Assembly (NCBI GenBank): GCA_030246985.1
Contig: CP107246.1
Coordinates: 1,118,282 to 1,182,281 of the forward strand
Length of the DNA: 64,000 nucleotides
From: Candidatus Nitricoxidivorans perseverans
GTDB taxonomy: Bacteria > Pseudomonadota > Gammaproteobacteria > Burkholderiales > Rhodocyclaceae
Direction of reading: 5' to 3'
The translations under genes were made by a program, and so were the position numbers. Shown here piece after piece: positions 59,348 to 64,000 of this stretch (the stretch's first letter is position 1; each line of letters opens with the position of its first letter). Under the pieces are notes generated by a model. The model was not told the DNA's origin, ran no database searches, and saw only the letters and a list, made by a program, of their open reading frames with translations.

Positions 59348-60210
59348 GCGCGCCATCCCTCGCCCGGAATCACCTCGATGCTTGCCGGCTCCGTCGGGCA
59401 GATCATCTCGCAGACGCCGCAGCCGACGCAGGGCTCATGCACCACCGGCGATTTGCGCTGGCTGCCGTCCGGCGCGAAAACCGTCTCGATGGAAATCGCG
59501 TTCTTGATCGGGCAGGCCTGCACGCACAGGTTGCAGAGCGAGACGTCGTAGGGATGGTCGGCGACCTTGATCGGCTTCCAGCGGTCGACGCTCATGTAGC
59601 GCAGCTCGCCATCGAATTGGGGGCCGCGCGCCTGGCCCTTGAACCCCTTGCCCTGGATGGCGAGACAGGATTCGGGGCGCGTCAGACGGGCGACGCCGAT
59701 GCGCTCCTGGAGGTTGAGCGTCGGCTCGGCATCTTTCTCCTTGGCCAGCAGGATCGGTGCCGCGGCAAGCCTCGCACCATCGCGCACCGGCAGGAAGTCC
59801 GGCTTCTTATAGGTCAGCGAACCGGTCGGGCAAGCGAGGATGCACTGCACGGCATCGCAAGAGAAGTCGCAGGCCTGTTCGCGAGCGTCGATGTAGGGCA
59901 CGCCAACGCCGAAGCCGTCGACCAGGTCGGCGAGCTTGATCGCCTGCACCGGGCAGACCTGCACACACTGGCCGCACTTGATGCAGCTGGACAGGAAATC
60001 CTTCTCGTCGAGCGCGCCGGGGGGGCGCAGGCGGCTTTTCCGCGCATAGGCCAGCGGCAGGAAACCGGACAGCGCCGCGCCCATGACGCCGCCGGTGAGC
60101 AGGATCGTGCGCAGCACGCGGCGGCGCGCCTGCTGCTGACGCTCTTTCGACAGCGGAGGCGGCGGCTTGCCAGCCGCCGGGGTTTCGGACGTCTTGCCTT
60201 CATCGCTCAT
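59344..60210 (-). CDS. nosG: NosG (NapG-like) periplasmic ferredoxin
   Basis: This 288-residue protein has an N-terminal membrane-targeting segment with a paired-arginine stretch (ARRRVLRTILLTGGVMGAAL) and four 4Fe-4S motifs (CIKCGQCVQVCP; CDFSCDAVQCILACP; CNLCVQACP; CVGCGVCEMICP). NapG-like proteins partner NapH-like proteins. It overlaps nosD and nosH by 4 bases each. Confidence 0.92.
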   Translation of the reverse strand: MSDEGKTSETPAAGKPPPPLSKERQQQARRRVLRTILLTGGVMGAALSGFLPLAYARKSRLRPPGALDEKDFLSSCIKCGQCVQVCPVQAIKLADLVDGFGVGVPYIDAREQACDFSCDAVQCILACPTGSLTYKKPDFLPVRDGARLAAAPILLAKEKDAEPTLNLQERIGVARLTRPESCLAIQGKGFKGQARGPQFDGELRYMSVDRWKPIKVADHPYDVSLCNLCVQACPIKNAISIETVFAPDGSQRKSPVVHEPCVGCGVCEMICPTEPASIEVIPGEGWRA

Positions 60211-61601
60211 GACTTCACTCCCGCCACGGGTTTGACGTGACGTGGACGCTCGTCCCGCAGCGTTAGTTCCGGTGAGGAGAAGGGCGCCAGCCGCTCGAGG
60301 AAATCCAGCAGCTCCATGACCGGAGAGGTCTTGAAGAAGCGCGCCGGAGGCATCTCGATCCAGAGCTGGTCGGCGTAGGCGTAGTACTCGTGCGGCGTAT
60401 CGCCGATGCCGTCCCCGTTGCGGTCGAAGCCCTGGTAGTTGTCCCAGTAGTTGCCGCTCCAGCGGTTGAGGGCCTCATTGCCGCGGCCGGACTGAGCGAC
60501 GTCGGTCAGGTTGCCCTCGAAGGTGTTGTCTGTGAAGACATTGCCGCCGAGCTCTGAGGTGAAGTGCACCGCGATGCCGTTGTAGGCGAAGCGGTTGTTA
60601 CGGAAGCGGATCGTGGTGTTGGGCTGGAAGGGCGAAAGGTCCGAGCCGATGCCGACGGCGCTATAGATGATCTCGTTGCCCTCGATATCGGAATCGGAGG
60701 ATTCCTTGAAGCCGATCGCCATGCCGGCCGCGCCGCTGGCATGCGAGATCACGTTGTTTCGCACATGGATCCTTTCGGTGTACATGAGATAGACGCCCAC
60801 CGTGTTGTCGTAAAAGCGGTTGTTCTCGACCACGTTGTCTTTGGCGAACATGAAGTGGAACGAATAGCGGCTGCGCCGGCCGACGTTGTTGCGAAATACG
60901 TTCTGGCTCGAATACCACGCGACCATGTCACGCACGTCGACCACCTCGTTGCCCTCGAACAGGTTGCGGTAGCTGTACCACAGGCGCAGGCCATCTCCCC
61001 GGATGCCCAGTTCGTAGGGCTTCGAGCTGATGCGGTTGCCACGGATGGCGTTGTCATTGGACTGCTTGAGGTCAATGCCGAACAGGCAGTTGTCGATCAC
61101 GAGGTTCTCGATCAAGTTGCGGCTGCCGCGCACGTCAAGGCAGGAGTCGTCGGTGTCGTGGGAACCGCCTGAACCGGTAAGCCGCAGACCGCGCAGGACC
61201 GAGTCGTCCGATTTCAGGAAGAACACGGTGCCCAGATCGCCGGCATCGATGGTCACCTGTCCGCCGCCTTCAATGGTCAGCGGCTTGTCGACCGTCACCG
61301 GCCCGGCGTAGGCGCCCGGTGGAGGACTGAGTACCGAGCCGGCGGGCGCCGCGTCCACCAGTTCCTGGAAGGGCCGCAGCCCGTGGATGCGCTTGTTGCG
61401 CTCATGGAGCATGTACTGTGGCTTGGGCCGATCCACATCGGCACGCACCCCGCCATGGGAAGCGGAAAGGGTGGCGCCCTCACCCTTCTCGGTCTCGTCC
61501 CCGCCGCCGATCACGCCCGAGGAACTGACGTTGAGCCTGGCGCTGGCGGCAAAGGCGATGACAAAGGCGGTCAGGCCGGCCAGGAATCGCTTGAATGCCA
61601 T
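60207..61601 (-). CDS. nosD: NosD copper-maturation protein
   Basis: This 464-residue protein, from MAFKRFLAGLTAFVIAFAAS (signal peptide), is a right-handed beta-helix built of CASH-type repeats (NRISSKPYELGIRGDGL, NVVENNRFYDNTVGVYLMYT, NVFTDNTFEGNLTDV). The closing NRWSGNYWDNYQGFDRNGDG is the NosD hallmark. It is the periplasmic part of the NosDFY transporter. The longer upstream frame overlaps nosB and is rejected. Confidence 0.94.
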   Translation of the reverse strand: MAFKRFLAGLTAFVIAFAASARLNVSSSGVIGGGDETEKGEGATLSASHGGVRADVDRPKPQYMLHERNKRIHGLRPFQELVDAAPAGSVLSPPPGAYAGPVTVDKPLTIEGGGQVTIDAGDLGTVFFLKSDDSVLRGLRLTGSGGSHDTDDSCLDVRGSRNLIENLVIDNCLFGIDLKQSNDNAIRGNRISSKPYELGIRGDGLRLWYSYRNLFEGNEVVDVRDMVAWYSSQNVFRNNVGRRSRYSFHFMFAKDNVVENNRFYDNTVGVYLMYTERIHVRNNVISHASGAAGMAIGFKESSDSDIEGNEIIYSAVGIGSDLSPFQPNTTIRFRNNRFAYNGIAVHFTSELGGNVFTDNTFEGNLTDVAQSGRGNEALNRWSGNYWDNYQGFDRNGDGIGDTPHEYYAYADQLWIEMPPARFFKTSPVMELLDFLERLAPFSSPELTLRDERPRHVKPVAGVKS

Positions 61602-61618
61602 CGCCTGCAAACGCCCCC

Positions 61619-62602
61619 TCAGGCGCCGCCTCCCCCCTCGCGCAGCTGCTTGCGGCGCAGCAGCACGGCCAGCATCAGGCAGGCGAAGATGATCAGCAGC
61701 AGGCCGTAGCCCCAGTAAGGGTAGGAGAAGGTGGAGAACTGCGCCACCTTGCCCTCGCCGAACACCGTCGGCATGAAGGGCTTGACGGTGAAAGCGCCCC
61801 ACGGGTGCAGATTGTGGCCGAAGAACCACAGCCAGGCCGAGTATTCGATGATGAAGAATACCGGCAGCAGGCCGGGCACCAGCGCCAGCAGCAGTTCGAA
61901 GGAGCGGATCTTCCAGACGCCGAGGACAACGATGGCCATCACGGCAATGAGGCCGGCGATGACGATCTGGCTGACAAGGGTCACTGTGTCGCCCCAGGCT
62001 TTGATCTTGTCCGGCTCCTTGAAGAAGGTGCCGGCCTCGCTCACATAAGCTTCGACATGGCTGGCCAGGTGGCCGAGGACGAACTGGTCGACCACGGCCC
62101 AGGCGGCGACGGCGGCGAAACCGGCGGACAGCACCAGTAGGCGCAACTTCTTCTGACGGATCACGAAGCCGGCCAGCATGACGGCGAAGAACCCGAAGAA
62201 GAACTTGGCCAGCGGCTTCTCAACCGGCGCGCCCGTGGCGATGGGGAACATGCCGACGTAGTGATTAATGGTGTTCATCTCATGGACGCAGTCGAGGCCC
62301 TGAGCGTCCTGGTTCATGTTTTTCTTGGCGTCGGTGATCGGATTGTAGCGCTCGTCTCCCGCACCGAGATCCTTTTGGATGATCTCGTCCTGCAACCGGC
62401 TGCCCGCAGGTGCGGCACTGCAACCGTTATAAACGCCATTGAAATGGAAATGGATTCGGATGCCGTCCGGAAAGGCGTCCTTGGGATAGTTGGGTGCAGT
62501 CAGCGACACCCACCAGATGGGGGAAAAATAAGCAGCAACCATGGCGATCAATGCGATCAGGGTCAGGCCGCCGACGAGTCTATTGTTTGCTTGCATATCC
62601 AT
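61619..62602 (-). CDS. nosB: NosB-type membrane protein (clade II nos clusters)
   Basis: This 327-residue protein starts MDMQANNRLVGGLTLIAL. It has one N-terminal membrane segment, a periplasmic loop with SPIWWVSLTAPNYPKDAFP and CVHEMNTINHYVGM, and five or so further membrane segments. NosB occurs in clade II (atypical) nos clusters, usually just downstream of nosZ. Its role is not established. It lies 17 bases upstream of nosD and about 100 bases after a cytochrome c gene, separated by a 9-bp-stem hairpin. Confidence 0.88.
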   Translation of the reverse strand: MDMQANNRLVGGLTLIALIAMVAAYFSPIWWVSLTAPNYPKDAFPDGIRIHFHFNGVYNGCSAAPAGSRLQDEIIQKDLGAGDERYNPITDAKKNMNQDAQGLDCVHEMNTINHYVGMFPIATGAPVEKPLAKFFFGFFAVMLAGFVIRQKKLRLLVLSAGFAAVAAWAVVDQFVLGHLASHVEAYVSEAGTFFKEPDKIKAWGDTVTLVSQIVIAGLIAVMAIVVLGVWKIRSFELLLALVPGLLPVFFIIEYSAWLWFFGHNLHPWGAFTVKPFMPTVFGEGKVAQFSTFSYPYWGYGLLLIIFACLMLAVLLRRKQLREGGGGA

Positions 62603-62620
62603 TCTCTGTGGTTTGAGGGA

Positions 62621-62643
62621 CCCGCCCGCATGTCGCGGGCGGG
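62621..62643 (-). other. GC hairpin between the diheme cytochrome and nosB
   Basis: CCCGCCCGC and GCGGGCGGG form a perfect 9-bp stem with a 5-base loop. There is no T-run after it on the transcribed strand. It may be an mRNA-processing or stabilising hairpin and not a terminator. Confidence 0.55.
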
Positions 62644-62704
62644 TTCTGCCTGGATGGAACAATGCACCGCCCTCCCCCTGGGGCAATGCGGGGCTCGTTC
62701 TTAT

Positions 62705-63448
62705 TTATTTTTTCTTGCCGCCCTTCGGCTTGCACATGGAGCCGGGCATGGAGAGGCTGGACTGATAGGCGGAAATCGCCACCAACTGCTCATTAGTATA
62801 CGGCTTGATGATCTTCACCATGTCCGGGTTGGCATTGCGGCGCTTGCCGTCGCGAATCTCGGTCATCTGGCGCAGCAGGTACTTGTAGTGCTGGCCGGCG
62901 ATCACCGGGTAGAACTTCTCCTTGTCGCCTTCGCCATTCTTTTTATGGCATTCAATGCACTGCTTTTCGTACAGATCTTTGCCCATCGCGATCTGCTTGG
63001 CGGCATCGGCGCCTTCGTAGTGACCGTGGTCGAGAGGAATGCACAGGCTCTGGATGTAGGCGGCGACGTGGCCGAGTTCCTGCGGGTTGGTCAGTTCCTT
63101 GGCAAAGGGGTACATGGTCGGATTATCGCGCAAGCCCATGCGGATGTCGGCCATCTGCTTGATCAGCACGGTGGTGTGCTGGCCGGCGAGCTGCGGGAAG
63201 GTGCCGTCGGAACGGCCAGCGCCGGAAGGCAGGTGGCAGGCGCCGCATATCTCGTAGCCTTCCTCGCCCTTCTTGGCTTCGCCCTTGACGGCGAGCGCTT
63301 CCTTCATCTCGCCTTCCATCTTGGCCCATTGATAGTCCTTGGACTCAATGCCCGCTGCCTTGGGCGCTTCACGCGGGCCGGAGGCCTGCGCAAGGACCGA
63401 GACCAGCGCGATGGACAGCGCGACCGTTATTGACTTATACATCGTCAT
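62705..63448 (-). CDS. Diheme cytochrome c (nos-cluster)
   Basis: This 247-residue protein has a signal peptide (MTMYKSITVALSIALVSVLAQA) and two class I-like cytochrome c domains (CGACHLPSGAGRSDGTFPQLAGQH in parts; CIECHKKNGEGDKEKFYPVIAGQH in parts), a repeated design like cytochrome c4. It probably delivers electrons to N2O reductase. It ends in a Lys/Gly-rich tail (KPKGGKKK). A strong GGAGGATATG start context is visible (ATCCTCC complement). Confidence 0.9.
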   Translation of the reverse strand: MTMYKSITVALSIALVSVLAQASGPREAPKAAGIESKDYQWAKMEGEMKEALAVKGEAKKGEEGYEICGACHLPSGAGRSDGTFPQLAGQHTTVLIKQMADIRMGLRDNPTMYPFAKELTNPQELGHVAAYIQSLCIPLDHGHYEGADAAKQIAMGKDLYEKQCIECHKKNGEGDKEKFYPVIAGQHYKYLLRQMTEIRDGKRRNANPDMVKIIKPYTNEQLVAISAYQSSLSMPGSMCKPKGGKKK

Positions 63449-63500
63449 ATCCTCCTGTTTGGGATTGGTTGAACAATAGCTCCGCCGATATTAGCGTTCA

Positions 63501-63514
63501 TTGATATTACTCAA
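63501..63514 (-). promoter_or_regulatory. FNR/Dnr-like box upstream of the diheme cytochrome gene
   Basis: TTGATATTACTCAA matches the FNR/Dnr consensus TTGAT-N4-ATCAA at nine of ten defined positions. It is centred about 60 bases upstream of the cytochrome ATG, compatible with activation of a separate promoter under low oxygen or nitric oxide. A perfect 18-bp palindrome (CAATCGCCG / CGGCGATTG) overlaps its edge at 63512-63529. Confidence 0.45.
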
Positions 63515-63545
63515 TCGCCGCGGCGATTGGTTGCGGCTTATTGCC

Positions 63546-63851
63546 TCACTTCAGCTTCGATAGGTAATTGGCCAGTTCCTTGATCTCGGCGTCGGAGACC
63601 AGGTGCATGACGCCCTTCATGGCTGCCGTATTGCCGTTGTTGCGGGCGCCGCTCTTGATGTCCTTCATCTGCTGCTCGGCGTAGGCGGCGTTCTGCCCGG
63701 CCAGTTTGGGATAGTTGGGCATCAGCGGCTTGTTGGCACTCTTGCCATGGCAGGCGACACAGGTTTTTTCCGCATACAGCTTGGCGCCGTCGGCCAGCGC
63801 CGAACCGGAAAAAGCGACAGCAGCCGCCGCCAGTACGAACATCGGTTTCAT
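63546..63851 (-). CDS. Monoheme class I cytochrome c (c5/c551-like, nos-cluster)
   Basis: This 101-residue protein has a signal peptide (MKPMFVLAAAAVAFSGSALA), one CVACH heme site and a distal methionine candidate in AAMKGVMHLVSD. It is a small periplasmic electron carrier. It is read after the partial gene at the window edge and before the diheme cytochrome, the cytochrome pair seen in clade II nos clusters. Confidence 0.92.
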   Translation of the reverse strand: MKPMFVLAAAAVAFSGSALADGAKLYAEKTCVACHGKSANKPLMPNYPKLAGQNAAYAEQQMKDIKSGARNNGNTAAMKGVMHLVSDAEIKELANYLSKLK

Positions 63852-63874
63852 AATATTCCTTTCTTTACAAGATT

Positions 63875-63907
63875 GGGGGGGTGGCTCGCCAGGATAGCCA
63901 CCCCCCC
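63875..63907 (-). other. Strong GC hairpin between the edge gene and the cytochrome gene
   Basis: GGGGGGGTGGCT (63875-63886) pairs with AGCCACCCCCCC (63896-63907) across a 9-base loop. On the transcribed strand no T-run follows, so it may be a partial attenuator or 3' mRNA stabiliser for the upstream gene. Confidence 0.6.
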
Positions 63908-63933
63908 GCTCGATTTCTTTGAGCTAGATCAGA

Positions 63934-64000
63934 TTACTTTGCGACCTTTTTGGCGCCGTTCTGTTCGAGGAAGGTCTTGGCGCGCAGGCCGAGGTCGGCG
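63934..64000 (-). CDS. C-terminal end of a gene, possibly nosZ
   Basis: The last 21 codons (ADLGLRAKTFLEQNGAKKVAK, then TAA) are visible; the gene runs off the right edge. Position directly before the cytochrome-nosB-nosD genes is where nosZ lies in clade II clusters. The tail itself has no diagnostic residue, so the assignment rests on context only. Confidence 0.4.
   Translation of the reverse strand, partial: ADLGLRAKTFLEQNGAKKVAK

Overview
The window looks like the chromosome of a GC-rich betaproteobacterium, most likely of the Rhodocyclales. This is inferred from the FlhDC flagellar master regulator, the dut/coaBC/radC/rpmB-rpmG order, a nos cluster with NosB and c-type cytochromes (typical of clade II nitrous oxide reduction in Dechloromonas-like bacteria) and heme d1 genes. 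The organism is probably a motile, facultatively denitrifying bacterium with a rich periplasmic c-type cytochrome network. I saw no tRNA, rRNA or CRISPR array. The densely open reading frames opposite real genes are GC-driven shadows.

Layout. 1-5.3 kb (minus strand): flagellar/chemotaxis block flhD-flhC-motA-motB-cheV-cheV-cheY (cut by the window edge). 5.5-9.9 kb (plus): a Nudix hydrolase, then a four-gene redox operon (NapC/NirT tetraheme protein, EBDH-like heme protein, diheme cytochrome, FccB-type flavoprotein) ended by a strong terminator. 10-24 kb: housekeeping genes in tightly overlapping operons (dut-coaBC; radC; rpmB-rpmG; dedA-lipoprotein-purN-DUF3108-rsmB-PLD; mutL; miaA; purM; AI-2E-hda-HAD-pcnB-folK). 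Two related ribbon-helix-helix/PIN toxin-antitoxin pairs are wedged into these operons, one before miaA and one before pcnB.

28.4-43.4 kb is the accessory region. The pantothenate genes panB, panC and panD are split by inserted defence-type genes. An AlbA_2/ParA pair sits before panB. A type I restriction-modification locus (hsdM-fic-hsdS...hsdR) with a TIR-domain gene and DUF6978, DUF1828/1829 and DUF3800 genes sits between panB and panC. Genes at both edges stay coupled to the pan genes by 4-base stop/start overlaps. Two identical 1,407-bp ISL3-family elements have destroyed hsdS and the TIR gene. The second has an 8-bp target duplication and its removal restores the TIR reading frame. The first has unmatched flanks and marks a deletion. 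As it stands the restriction system has no complete specificity subunit in this window.

44.7-52.9 kb: a Lap-type surface-adhesion module (TolC-family protein with a C-terminal NTF2-like extension, LapG-like protease, LapD-like c-di-GMP receptor, HlyD and ABC components of type I secretion), without the adhesin itself. 52.9-64 kb (minus): a denitrification block. Read in transcription order it runs from an end-truncated gene (possibly nosZ) through two cytochromes c, nosB-nosD-nosG-nosH-nosF-nosL-nosY, a TlpA-like thioredoxin, a NirJ-type radical SAM enzyme and a NirN-like cytochrome c/d1 protein. The signal peptide of the NirN-like protein is partly encoded by an inserted REP-like palindrome.
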